A stretch of 35,387 nt of DNA from a bacterium (GCA_021789695.1 JAJYJH010000019.1:1-35387); one strand, 5' to 3'. Counted from the stretch's first letter, positions 22,937 through 30,557 are shown. The notes: a model not told the origin generated them from the letters alone. A program made the numbers and translations.

Positions 22937-23214
22937 GCCTTCGTAAGCGGGACTGAAAGCCGCCGGCTCAGGCTCAGGGACGCTGGACGAAGAGGAACTG
23001 CTTCCGATAGCCAGTGCGGGAGGAGTTCGCCGAAAGGCAGACCGTCCCGTGCACGCTCTGCGCCTACTGCATGCCCTGCCCCAACGGCGTGAATCCCGTT
23101 CAACTTCGAGCTTTACAACGCGGCCTTGATGTACGACGACGCAAGGGCCGCGCGCTTCAGATACGTCCGCCTCATGGCCGAGGGCTTGAGCGGGCCTCCG
23201 CCCGCGTCGCCTGA
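22937..23214 (+). pseudogene. Decayed C-terminus of a [4Fe-4S] aldo/keto reductase
   Basis: Fragments in different frames line up with the C-terminal end of iron-sulfur aldo/keto reductases: LDEEELLPIA (from about 22978), then after a shift VREEFAERQTVPCTLCAYC and MPCPNGVNP (from 23014), then after a further 1-nt shift at about 23098 FNFELYNAALMYDDARAARF and RYVRLMAEG. The remaining CxxCxxxCP cluster is missing and the catalytic barrel is gone. It is a remnant, not an expressed gene. The next promoter has grown in its 3' end. Confidence 0.78.
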
Positions 23215-23217
23215 AGA

Positions 23218-23229
23218 TTTTGTTATAAT
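23218..23229 (+). promoter_or_regulatory. TTTTG-T-TATAAT promoter of the DUF481-mscL operon
   Basis: Consensus TATAAT at 23224-23229 with TTTTG. A CGGGC-CTCC-GCCCG hairpin lies 13 nt upstream (23191-23204). Leader about 33 nt with AAGGAG. Confidence 0.75.
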
Positions 23230-23268
23230 GGTCCGTGGGGGAAAATTTTGTCAATTAAGGAGATTATC

Positions 23269-23988
23269 ATGAGCAGATACCGCATCGCCGCGGCTATGTT
23301 GTTCTTGTCTTCCGCAGCCTGGGCCCAGCAGGCCGCGCCTAAGAACTGGAAGGACACCGCCGAACTGTCCTATGTGCAGACCTCGGGCAACACCAAGACC
23401 TCGACGCTGGCGGCCAAGAACCGCTTCGCCTACGATTGGCGCAAGACCGCGCTGGAACTGACGGCGGGCGGCCTGGGCACGCAGAGCGACAACAAGGTGA
23501 CGGCGGAGCAGTACAACGCCGCCGAGAAGATCAGTCTTAAACTGGCCGGCAGGAACTACGCTTTCGAGAAGGGCGGCTGGAGCAAAGACCGCTTCTCCGG
23601 CATAAACGACCGCTACGAGGCTTTGCTAGGTCTCGGCCGCGACCTGCTGGACACGGCCGACGACAAGCTGTCCGCAGAGGCCGGCGGCGGTTACATCCTG
23701 GAGGACCGGCTGGGCTCCGCCAACCAGAGCTTCGGCACCTACCGTGGCTACGTCAAGTACCAGCGTACGCTTTCGGCCACTGCCAGCGCCAGCCAGGACC
23801 TGGAGTACCTCGGCGACCTGGAGGACTCCAAGGGCTACCGTATGAACGCCGAGACCGCGCTGGTGGCCTCCATCAACTCGCACTTTTCGCTGAAGGCGTC
23901 CTACGTCTGGAAGTACGTGAACAGCCCGGCCACCGGCTTCAAGAAGACGGACACGATAACCGCGATGGCCGTCATAGTGAACTACTAG
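23269..23988 (+). CDS. DUF481 (YdiY-like) outer membrane protein
   Basis: 239 residues from the ATG at 23269 (TAAGGAG upstream). Signal peptide ends in AWAQQ. The body is alternating beta-strand sequence typical of a barrel: WKDTAELSYVQTSGNTKTST, RFAYDWRKTALEL, ERYEALLG-like NDRYEALLGLGRDLL and a final TITAMAVIVNY ending in an aromatic residue. This is the DUF481/YdiY family, found in outer membranes and induced by salt or acid in some species. It leads an operon with mscL (23 nt), which fits an osmotic role. Confidence 0.9.
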   Translation: MSRYRIAAAMLFLSSAAWAQQAAPKNWKDTAELSYVQTSGNTKTSTLAAKNRFAYDWRKTALELTAGGLGTQSDNKVTAEQYNAAEKISLKLAGRNYAFEKGGWSKDRFSGINDRYEALLGLGRDLLDTADDKLSAEAGGGYILEDRLGSANQSFGTYRGYVKYQRTLSATASASQDLEYLGDLEDSKGYRMNAETALVASINSHFSLKASYVWKYVNSPATGFKKTDTITAMAVIVNY

Positions 23989-24011
23989 CCCGGACCCGGG
24001 GGAGGGAGATT

Positions 24012-24455
24012 ATGCTCAGGGACTTCAAAGAGTTCGTGATGCGCGGTAACGTGGTGGACATGGCTGTGGGCGTCGTTATCGGCGGCGCTTTCGGAAAGAT
24101 AGTGGGTTCGCTGGTCAACGACGTGTTAATGCCGCCGATAGGCAAGCTGACCGGTGGCGTGGACTTTTCGAACCTTTACCTTAACCTGTCGGGGGCCTCC
24201 TACGCGAGTCTCGCCGCGGCGCAGAAGGCCGGCGCGGCCACGGTGAACTATGGCGTGTTCCTGAACACGGTCATCAACTTCCTGATAGTGGCCGGCGCGA
24301 TGTTCCTCGTGGTCAGCCAGATGAACGCGCTGAAGCGGCGCTTAGAGAAGCCGGCGGCCCCGCCCGCTCCGACCACCAGGGAATGTCCGTTCTGCCTGTC
24401 GGTCATCCCGCTAAAGGCCGTGAAGTGCGCGCACTGCGCTTCCGACTTGAAATAA
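24012..24455 (+). CDS. mscL: Large-conductance mechanosensitive channel with zinc ribbon
   Basis: 147 residues. The N-terminus DFKEFVMRGNVVDMAVGVVI with GGAFGKIV is the first pore helix of MscL; the second membrane helix is around VFLNTVINFLIVAGAMFLVV. MscL opens under membrane tension to release solutes. After the cytoplasmic helix (ALKRRLEKPA) the C-terminus carries CPFC and CAHC pairs, a zinc ribbon present in some MscL proteins but not in E. coli. The ribosome site is GGGAGGGAG. It belongs to the DUF481 operon. Confidence 0.95.
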   Translation: MLRDFKEFVMRGNVVDMAVGVVIGGAFGKIVGSLVNDVLMPPIGKLTGGVDFSNLYLNLSGASYASLAAAQKAGAATVNYGVFLNTVINFLIVAGAMFLVVSQMNALKRRLEKPAAPPAPTTRECPFCLSVIPLKAVKCAHCASDLK

Positions 24456-24477
24456 GGAAAGGACGGGATATCCCCCT

Positions 24478-24927
24478 GTGAAAGAGTATTCGGACCCGCG
24501 GATGCATACCGCCGAGCACGTGCTGAACCAGACCATGGTCAGGATGTTCGGGCGCGGCCGGGCATTCAGCTCGCATATAGAGCGTAAAAAATCCAAGTGC
24601 GACTACCGCTTCGGCCGTGAGCTGACGGAGGCCGAGGCCGCCGAGCTGGAGCGGCGGGTCAACGAGGTGCTGCGCTCCGACCTGCCGGTCACGGCGGAGC
24701 TGGTACCGATGGATAAGGCGAAGGCAGAACTGGACTTGCGCCGGCTGCCTCCGGAAGCCGCGGGCGGCGGCCTGCGCGTCGTGCGCGTTGGGGATTACGA
24801 CGCCTGTCCCTGTATCGGGGAGCACGTGGCCAGCACGGGCTCGATAGGTTTTTTCAGGATAGTTTCCAGCAGCTTCGCGGCCGGCGTGCTGCGGGTGCGC
24901 TTCAGGCTGGAGCCGCCGGCCGCCTGA
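24478..24927 (+). CDS. AlaX-like alanyl-tRNA editing-domain protein
   Basis: 149 residues from a GTG at 24478 (AAAGGACGGG upstream). RMHTAEHVLNQTM supplies the HxxxH metal motif of the editing domain of AlaRS/ThrRS/AlaX, and KCDYRF follows. The second metal motif, usually CxxxH in a CGGTHV-type stretch, appears as CPCIGEHVASTGSIG. AlaX proteins hydrolyse mischarged Ser- or Gly-tRNA(Ala). This short form lacks the N-terminal beta barrel of full AlaX, so its substrate is uncertain. It is last in the DUF481-mscL operon. Confidence 0.83.
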   Translation: MKEYSDPRMHTAEHVLNQTMVRMFGRGRAFSSHIERKKSKCDYRFGRELTEAEAAELERRVNEVLRSDLPVTAELVPMDKAKAELDLRRLPPEAAGGGLRVVRVGDYDACPCIGEHVASTGSIGFFRIVSSSFAAGVLRVRFRLEPPAA

Positions 24928-24953
24928 GCGCGGATGGGTTCGTTGCAGCGGAG

Positions 24954-24983
24954 GCGCCGGGTGCTCCCGGCGCTTATTGTTTT
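24954..24983 (+). terminator. Terminator of the DUF481-mscL-AlaX operon
   Basis: 8-bp stem GCGCCGGG/CCCGGCGC (24954-24961 / 24966-24973) with TGCT loop, followed by TTATTGTTTT. It abuts the stop codon of the convergent histidine kinase. Confidence 0.85.
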
Positions 24984-27124
24984 ATCTCCCTCTTCGGAGG
25001 GATAGGCGGCATTGGATGGCCGGCCTGCGGCGGGGGCTCCGGGAGCGTGGGCGATTGGGGCGGCGGGACCGCGGGGGCGGGATGCTGGGGGGCTTGGGAA
25101 GGCGAAGGGGCCGGCGCTGGCTGTGCTGCCGGAGCGCCCGCGGCCTGCGGCCGGGGGATCTCCCTGCCGGTGGGTATGAAGAAGAAAAAACGAGAGCCCA
25201 CTCCGAGCTCTGACTCTATGCCCATCTCGCCGCCGTGGCGCTGTACTATCTCGCGCGCGATCTTGAGGCCGAGGCCGAAGCCCGCCTTGCGCATGCCCTG
25301 CGCCTCCTTGGTCTGGAAGAACCTCTCCCAGACGCGGGGCAGGTCCTCCTTTGAGATGCCTATGCCGGTGTCTATCACGCTGACCTCTACGCGGTCCGGC
25401 TTGAGCTCGGCCTTGATGGTGATCTTGCCGCCTTCTTTGGTGTACTGGATGGCGTTGGTGCAGAGGTTCTGCACCACCTGGCCTATGCGGGCGTCGTCGC
25501 CGGCCAGCGGCGGCAGCGAGGCCGGCACGTCCTTTATCATGTTGAGCTGGCGCTTCTGCGCGGCTATGCTGACGCGCTCGTAGACGTCCTGAATCACGCT
25601 GAGCAGGTGCAACTCGCCTATCTCCACGCGCAGCTTGCCGGACTCTATGGCGGCCAGGTCCACCAGATCGGAGACCAGGATGTTGAGGGTCTTGGCCGAG
25701 GTCTGGATGTTGGCCGCGTAGCGCTGTTCGCTCGGCATGGCCTTAAGCTTTCCGGTCAGCACTTCGGAATAGCCGAGGATGGCGGTCAGCGGGCTCTTTA
25801 CATCGTGCGCCACCGTGGCGAAGAATTTCTTCTGGAAGCCGTTGATCAGTTCGAGCTGCGTCTTCTGCTCCTGCGTTTCCTTTAGCAGGCGCGCGTTCTC
25901 GAGCTTCAGGAAGCGGGCCTCAAGCGCCTTCTGCACGGAGAAGATCAGGCGCGAGGCCTCCACGGGCTTGAGCAACGCGTCGTCGAGGCCCAGTTCCACC
26001 ACCTGGCTGACTCCCTGCAGCGCCGCCTTGAGCGGGTACTGGTCCACCATGAAGATGATGCGCAGGTCCGGGTCGCGCTCGCGCATCTTCTGGGCGAGCT
26101 CGGCGCCGGTGTGCTCGGCGAAGGTGATGGCGGTGCCTATGACGGCCAGGTGGAAGGCCCCCTGCTTGCAGAGGCCAAGGGCCTCGGCGCCGTCCATCGT
26201 GGCCGTCACCTCGTAGCCCGCAGCGATCAGAGCCTGGCTGAGCATCGTCAGGGCCGGCTTGAAATTGTCCAGCAGCAGGATGCGCTCGCGCTCGCGCTCG
26301 CGCAGCCGCGCTTCGGCGCCGCCCTCGCAGCTCTCGGCCAGTATGCCGGCTATGCGCCCGGCGTGTTCGCGCGGGACGGCCACCGGCTGGTCCTCCTTAA
26401 GCGCCTGCAGGGCGTAACGGGCGGTGTCGGTGCCGGAGACGTAGTAGCAGACGGCCTCCGGCACGGCCGAGCGCACGGCCGCATCCAGCGCGGCCGCGTC
26501 CTGCAGCGAACCGGCGAACTTGACCAGCACGACGTTTGGCGGCGGGGGCTCAGCGGCGGCCTCTTCGCCTTCGTCGCTGCCACCCAGCAGAGACCAGCCC
26601 TTCTTCGGTTTCTTGGCCTTGGCGGCGAGTATGCGTGCCTCGTTCTTTTCACGGATGAACTCAGGCAGGCCTTTGGCAGTCTCTGCGGAGATAGCGTTCA
26701 CACCGGCCTGCTGAAGGGCGGTCTGCACCGCCCCGGTGGAGAAAAGGACCTGGTCGGCCATTATGACCACGGACCGCGCTATCACCCGCACCTGGTCGGC
26801 AAAGCCCATCGGCAGCGGCCAGCTGAGCCGGCGCAGCGGAGAGTTCGTGGACGGGGTAAGGCTGGCTACGGATTCGAGAGTGAACAGCGGGACCTTCGGG
26901 AACTGCCCGTGCAGCGAAAGCAGGTTTTCCCTTTCGGTCGGAGGCAGCCAACCGAAGTCGGCGACCACGGCGGAACACTCGCCCGCGCCCAGTTTCTCGG
27001 CGGCGTACTTCAGCGTCGGCACGCAGGCTATCTCCATTCCGCGGCCGGACATGGAGGGCGTCATCTCGGCAAGTAGCTCCTTGCCGCTGGTTATTATCAG
27101 GACGCGGTTCTTGCTCTCGCTCAT
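24974..27124 (-). CDS. Histidine kinase with two degenerate receivers
   Basis: 716 residues from the ATG at 27124; a GTG at 27127 lies at or before the predicted transcript start. Domains: a receiver-like fold (about 6-105) with TS in place of the acidic pair; a linker; a second receiver-like fold (281-400) in which the phosphoacceptor position is Gly330 (LAVIGTAI) and only one acidic residue remains (D286), while Lys386 is kept; a coiled coil (403-430); HisKA with H440 (FATVAHDVKSPL); HATPase with N557 and DTGIGI (585-590), GFGLGLKIA; and a Pro-rich tail of about 60 residues. No membrane segment, so cytoplasmic. It may sense through protein partners and serve the lone receivers in this window. 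Confidence 0.9.
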   Translation of the reverse strand: MSESKNRVLIITSGKELLAEMTPSMSGRGMEIACVPTLKYAAEKLGAGECSAVVADFGWLPPTERENLLSLHGQFPKVPLFTLESVASLTPSTNSPLRRLSWPLPMGFADQVRVIARSVVIMADQVLFSTGAVQTALQQAGVNAISAETAKGLPEFIREKNEARILAAKAKKPKKGWSLLGGSDEGEEAAAEPPPPNVVLVKFAGSLQDAAALDAAVRSAVPEAVCYYVSGTDTARYALQALKEDQPVAVPREHAGRIAGILAESCEGGAEARLRERERERILLLDNFKPALTMLSQALIAAGYEVTATMDGAEALGLCKQGAFHLAVIGTAITFAEHTGAELAQKMRERDPDLRIIFMVDQYPLKAALQGVSQVVELGLDDALLKPVEASRLIFSVQKALEARFLKLENARLLKETQEQKTQLELINGFQKKFFATVAHDVKSPLTAILGYSEVLTGKLKAMPSEQRYAANIQTSAKTLNILVSDLVDLAAIESGKLRVEIGELHLLSVIQDVYERVSIAAQKRQLNMIKDVPASLPPLAGDDARIGQVVQNLCTNAIQYTKEGGKITIKAELKPDRVEVSVIDTGIGISKEDLPRVWERFFQTKEAQGMRKAGFGLGLKIAREIVQRHGGEMGIESELGVGSRFFFFIPTGREIPRPQAAGAPAAQPAPAPSPSQAPQHPAPAVPPPQSPTLPEPPPQAGHPMPPIPPKREIKQ

Positions 27125-27132
27125 CACATAGT

Positions 27133-27138
27133 ATTATA
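27133..27138 (-). promoter_or_regulatory. TATAAT promoter, near-leaderless kinase gene
   Basis: Consensus TATAAT on the minus strand; predicted transcript start at 27126, two bases before the ATG at 27124. Confidence 0.7.
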
Positions 27139-27196
27139 GTTAAAATACGCGCGGAAGTTGCGGTGCGCGCCTTGGCCGCGGCGCGTACCGATTTAA

Positions 27197-27202
27197 TAGA
27201 AT
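27197..27202 (+). promoter_or_regulatory. TAGAAT promoter of the msrC operon
   Basis: TAGAAT at 27197-27202 preceded by ATTTAA rather than TTTTG. Leader of about 17 nt with GGGAGG. Confidence 0.65.
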
Positions 27203-27225
27203 AATCGCTGCCGCGGGAGGAACAG

Positions 27226-27723
27226 ATGTCGGAAGAGTTGACGGTCACTGGCAGCAACAGGGAGGAGAAGTACCGCAGCCTGCTGCCGCAGGTCAGGGCT
27301 CTGGCGGCGGGGGAGCCGGACGCCGTGGCGCGCCTGGCGAATATCTGCGCCGCCTTGAAGTACAGCATGGGTTATTTCTGGGTCGGGTTCTATCTGGTCA
27401 GGGGCGAAGAACTGGTGCTGGGGCCGTTCCAGGGTCCGGTGGCCTGCACCCGCATAGCCAGAGGACGCGGCGTCTGCGGGCGCTGTTGGGAGAGCGGGGA
27501 GACGCTGCTGGTGGAGGACGTCAGGCTTTTCCCCGGGCACATAGCCTGCAATTCGGCCTCCAGATCTGAGATCGTTGTGCCGTTGAGGGACCGCGAAGGC
27601 AGGGTGGCGGGAGTGCTGGATGTGGACCAGGACGCCGTAGGGGCCTTTGACGCCATCGATCGCAAATACCTTGTGGAGGTAGCGGCCATCGCCATGTACG
27701 AGGGCGAAGGGATAGAGCCTTGA
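27226..27723 (+). CDS. msrC: Free methionine-R-sulfoxide reductase (GAF domain)
   Basis: 165 residues, a single GAF domain. LGPFQGPVACTRIARGRGVC and EDVRLFPGHIACNSASRSEI carry the three family cysteines: C74, C84 and C108, with the same spacing as the catalytic and recycling cysteines of E. coli fRMsr. It reduces free methionine-R-sulfoxide in the cytoplasm, a defence against oxidation. Length matches the family. It leads an operon: the next start codon overlaps its stop (TTGA). Confidence 0.95.
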   Translation: MSEELTVTGSNREEKYRSLLPQVRALAAGEPDAVARLANICAALKYSMGYFWVGFYLVRGEELVLGPFQGPVACTRIARGRGVCGRCWESGETLLVEDVRLFPGHIACNSASRSEIVVPLRDREGRVAGVLDVDQDAVGAFDAIDRKYLVEVAAIAMYEGEGIEP

Positions 27724-28610
27724 GGATACTGATAACCGGCGGAAGCGGCTTCGTGGGAAGCGTCCTGGTCCGCAGGCTGGCCGGGCATACGCTGATACTC
27801 CCGTCCAGGGACCAGGCCCGGCTGAAGGCCGCCGGCCTGAATGCCGAGTTTCCGGCCTTCACGGAGGACCTCGAAGGCCTGGCCGCCGGGACGCGGCCAG
27901 AGGTCGTGATAAACCTGCTGGGCATAATACGCGCGGCGCCCGGGGTTCCGTTCCGGCTGGTGCACGAGGAATACACCCGCAGGCTGTTGGCCGGGGCGAA
28001 GCGGGCCGGCTGCCGCAAGTTCGTCCAGATGTCCGCCTTGGGCGCCGCGGCGGACGCCCCGTCCGAGTATCACCGCAGCAAGTTTGCCGGGGAAGAAGTG
28101 GTGCGGGCCTCGGGGCTGCCATACGTGATCTTCAGGCCTTCCTATATAACCGGCGAGGGGCAGAAGCTTCGCGCCGAGCTCAGGGCGCTCGCGCGCTTCA
28201 CCCCGGTGTTCGCCGCGCCTTCAGACTCTTACGCGGCGCCTGTGGACGCCGGCACCGTGGCGGCCTGCTTCGTCCGCGCCGCCGAGGATGACTCGGTCCG
28301 TGACGAGCTTTTCGAACTGGGCGGGGAAAAGGTAATAAACTTCAGGGAGCTTCTGGCTGCGGAACTGGCTGCGGCCGGGGTGCGCAGGCCGGTGGTAGGG
28401 CTTCCGCGGCGTTTTTTCTTTCCGTTGCTGCCGCTTTTCTCGCTGCTGGACCCGCCGCCCATGACGCGGGAGCAGTACCTGATGCTCGCTTCGCCCAACG
28501 TTCCTTCCGGCAGGTACCGCGGGGCGAACGAACTGCTGCGCCGGGTCCGGCATCTACCAGCTAAGGCTGGAGACAACGGACTATACCGCTGTCCTGCTGA
28601 CGGCCGGTGA
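27720..28610 (+). CDS. NAD(P)-binding SDR, NDUFA9/YbjT-like
   Basis: 296 residues from a TTG at 27720 that overlaps the msrC stop (GAAGGGA upstream). ILITGGSGFVGSVLVRRL is the dinucleotide site; VINLLGIIR, FVQMSALGA, YHRSKFAGEEVVRASGLPYV and IFRPSYITGEG follow the atypical SDR pattern of complex-I NDUFA9-like and YbjT-like proteins, with YxxxK as YHRSK. Role unknown; the pairing with msrC hints at redox stress. A hydrophobic FFFPLLPLFSLL stretch lies near residue 238. Confidence 0.85.
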   Translation: MRILITGGSGFVGSVLVRRLAGHTLILPSRDQARLKAAGLNAEFPAFTEDLEGLAAGTRPEVVINLLGIIRAAPGVPFRLVHEEYTRRLLAGAKRAGCRKFVQMSALGAAADAPSEYHRSKFAGEEVVRASGLPYVIFRPSYITGEGQKLRAELRALARFTPVFAAPSDSYAAPVDAGTVAACFVRAAEDDSVRDELFELGGEKVINFRELLAAELAAAGVRRPVVGLPRRFFFPLLPLFSLLDPPPMTREQYLMLASPNVPSGRYRGANELLRRVRHLPAKAGDNGLYRCPADGR

Positions 28611-28632
28611 TTCTCTTTAAGGAGGAGGAAAA

Positions 28633-29166
28633 ATGAACAGGAACGTCTTTATAGCGCTAGCGGCTCTGGCCGTCTTCTGCGGCTGCGGCGGCAGGGCCGG
28701 GCTGAACGCCCCTAAAACTGCGGCGGACGACCCGTACGTGCGTCTGGCTGCGGAACTGACCGCTGGCGGTAGGGAGCTGGTGAGCGGAAAGGTGGCCGTG
28801 CTGCCGTTCGCCTGTTCCGGCCAGCGCTTTCCCGGGGAGGGGCAGGCTGTCGCCGACAATCTGGGCGCCGCCATGGCCGCCAGAGGCGGAATGCAGGTCA
28901 TGGCGCAGGGCCTTGTGCGGCAGGCGCTGTCTGGCGCCGGGCTGGAGCCTTCGGCCGCGCTGAGCCCCGCGGCCATAAAGGATATCGGCGGCCGCCTCGG
29001 CGCCGCCGCGATAGTGACGGGCACGCTGATTCCCAGAAGCGACGGCGGCATGGTAATCAAGGCTCGTCTTATCGCGACAAGTACCGTTTCGATCCTGATC
29101 GCGGCCGAGGGGGTGCTTCCTCCGGCCGGGTCCGGCGGCCGGGGCGCCGGCGTTTTGCTAAAATAG
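28633..29166 (+). CDS. FlgO-like lipoprotein
   Basis: 177 residues. Signal MNRNVFIALAALAVFCGCGG, with a Cys-rich lipobox (non-canonical FCGC). The body has KVAVLPFACSGQ, GQAVADNLGAAMAARGGMQV and LGAAAIVTGTLIPR, the pattern of FlgO/CsgG/TolB-N-like lipoproteins that form outer-membrane-associated assemblies. No flagellar or curli genes are nearby, so the role is open. AAGGAGGAGG precedes the start; it lies 22 nt after the SDR gene in the msrC operon. Confidence 0.75.
   Translation: MNRNVFIALAALAVFCGCGGRAGLNAPKTAADDPYVRLAAELTAGGRELVSGKVAVLPFACSGQRFPGEGQAVADNLGAAMAARGGMQVMAQGLVRQALSGAGLEPSAALSPAAIKDIGGRLGAAAIVTGTLIPRSDGGMVIKARLIATSTVSILIAAEGVLPPAGSGGRGAGVLLK
29138..29164 (+). promoter_or_regulatory. 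Hairpin + TTTTG-C-TAAAAT promoter over a stop codon
   Basis: GCCGG-GGCG-CCGGC (29138-29151) then G, TTTTGC and TAAAAT (29159-29164). The -10 sits in the last codons and stop of the FlgO-like gene. Confidence 0.65.
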
Positions 29167-29199
29167 ATAACGGCCGCGCCAGGCGGCCCTGGAGGAGAC

Positions 29200-30057
29200 A
29201 TGAAACTCGCAGCCGTATTTCTGGCCGCCTCGATGCCGTTCTCTCCGGCCGCAGCCTCGGCTGCCGGTCATTCGCTCGCCGTCAGGGTCTTTAACGGGGA
29301 CGTCCCTTACGGGCACGCCGTTCTCGTAAGGGACGGGGAAAGGGCCGAATTCTCCCGCATGGTCAATTCCCGGAGCCTGTCTTTTTCCGGCGGCCTTACT
29401 CGCTCGGGCCGCGGGCTGTACAGACTGGAATACGAGGTCTCGCTTTCCAGCGGTCCCGAGGTAAGAACGCGCTCCTTCCGGACCAGCGGTTCCCTTTCGC
29501 TGATGCGCGGTTCCCGGATTACCGCCGTGGCCTGCGGGCCCTGGCGCCTGCGCTTCGAACTTGACGCGGGCCGCGGGGCCGAAAGCAAGAAGGATACACC
29601 CTGGAACCTTCGCTCTTCCGGAAATTATCATCTCGCCGCCAAGGCGCTGTCCGGTGATTATCCTGAGGACTGCCGTCTGGTCCTGCGGGCCGGCGCTCAG
29701 TATAGCGTATCAGACTCTCTTAGCGAGGCGGGAAAAAGCTATTCCTTCACTTTCGGGGGGGGGCTGTCGTACGGCCCTGGAGGCGAGCCTATGCTTCAGT
29801 ACCAGGCCGAGAACGCTTTGGATGGGGACGCCGCACCGCTTTCGGCTGGCGGGGCCGAACGGCTGCCACTGGGAAGACCCCGGGTGGTGAATGCCAGGGA
29901 GGGGGATCTCTCCGGCCTGAGTATGCGGTTCCTGTTGCTCGGCCGGCCGGGTATCTTCGCCGGCGGGCGAGGCGCATCTTTGCCTGAAAAACCTGCCGGG
30001 CAGCACCAGGAGAGGAAGACCAAGGAGAAGTACGGCACAGTGGAGTTGCTGCAATAG
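29200..30057 (+). CDS. Secreted protein of unknown function
   Basis: 285 residues. Signal peptide cleaved after about residue 22 (AAASAAG). The rest is Ser/Gly/Arg-rich with alternating strands (YRLEYEVSLSSG, SYSFTFGGGLSYGPGG), probably beta-structured, with a charged C-terminus (KPAGQHQERKTKEK). GGAGGAG ribosome site; own promoter in the preceding gene. No family recognised. Confidence 0.72.
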   Translation: MKLAAVFLAASMPFSPAAASAAGHSLAVRVFNGDVPYGHAVLVRDGERAEFSRMVNSRSLSFSGGLTRSGRGLYRLEYEVSLSSGPEVRTRSFRTSGSLSLMRGSRITAVACGPWRLRFELDAGRGAESKKDTPWNLRSSGNYHLAAKALSGDYPEDCRLVLRAGAQYSVSDSLSEAGKSYSFTFGGGLSYGPGGEPMLQYQAENALDGDAAPLSAGGAERLPLGRPRVVNAREGDLSGLSMRFLLLGRPGIFAGGRGASLPEKPAGQHQERKTKEKYGTVELLQ

Positions 30058-30096
30058 GATTTTCCGTCTTTATTGGGCGAACCTTTAGGGAATTTA

Positions 30097-30102
30097 TATA
30101 AT
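30097..30102 (+). promoter_or_regulatory. AT-rich promoter of the small lipoprotein
   Basis: TATAAT at 30097-30102 inside a run of A/T (30091-30117) that stands out in this GC-rich DNA. Predicted leader of about 6 nt for the ATG at 30115. Confidence 0.6.
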
Positions 30103-30114
30103 ATAAATATCTAT

Positions 30115-30507
30115 ATGAATACCGATTGTAACTCCAGTTATAGCTCCAGGCGGCGATATCCGGGCGGCTTCATATTGTTGGCAGCCGGGCTGTTGTGCGG
30201 GTCAGCCTGCGCCCATCGCGGGGCTCTCCCGTCCCGCCTCGAGGGAGTGGTTCCCCAATCAGAGCCCGCCCGGCCCGCGGTGCTTCCAGAAGAGATGTCC
30301 GCCGCCCCGGCGCGGCCCGCTGAGGTCCCGGTTGCTTCTCCGGCGCCGGAGCCGCATCCCAGTTCCGCAGTGAGCCGGGAGGCCGGCCGGATGAGCGAAG
30401 GCTCCCCGGACGATTTTATAGACGTGGACGACAAGCACTGGTTCAGGAAGAGCTGGCCGATGGCGGTGTTCCTGGCCTTGCTGGGGGCGGCGGCGGGTAT
30501 TTTTTAG
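30115..30507 (+). CDS. Small lipoprotein with C-terminal membrane anchor
   Basis: 130 residues from the ATG at 30115; upstream in-frame sequence overlaps the promoter. RRRYPGGFILLAAGLLCGSAC is a lipoprotein signal with lipobox GSAC. A Pro/Ala/Glu-rich middle (about 45-100) leads to DDFIDVDDKHWFRKSW and a final hydrophobic segment (PMAVFLALLGAAAGIF). It may thus be anchored at both ends. No family recognised. No Shine-Dalgarno. Confidence 0.68.
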   Translation: MNTDCNSSYSSRRRYPGGFILLAAGLLCGSACAHRGALPSRLEGVVPQSEPARPAVLPEEMSAAPARPAEVPVASPAPEPHPSSAVSREAGRMSEGSPDDFIDVDDKHWFRKSWPMAVFLALLGAAAGIF

Positions 30508-30522
30508 CAGCCCGGCCTGACG

Positions 30523-30551
30523 TTGACTCCTCCGCGGAGTTTTGTTATAAT
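30523..30551 (+). promoter_or_regulatory. Sigma70 promoter of the rplC operon
   Basis: TTGACT (30523-30528), 17-bp spacer, TATAAT (30546-30551): near-perfect -35/-10. A small hairpin ACTCC-TCCGC-GGAGT (30526-30540) lies in the spacer and runs into TTTTG. The predicted transcript start is about 30558. Confidence 0.88.
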
Positions 30552-30557
30552 AATCCG

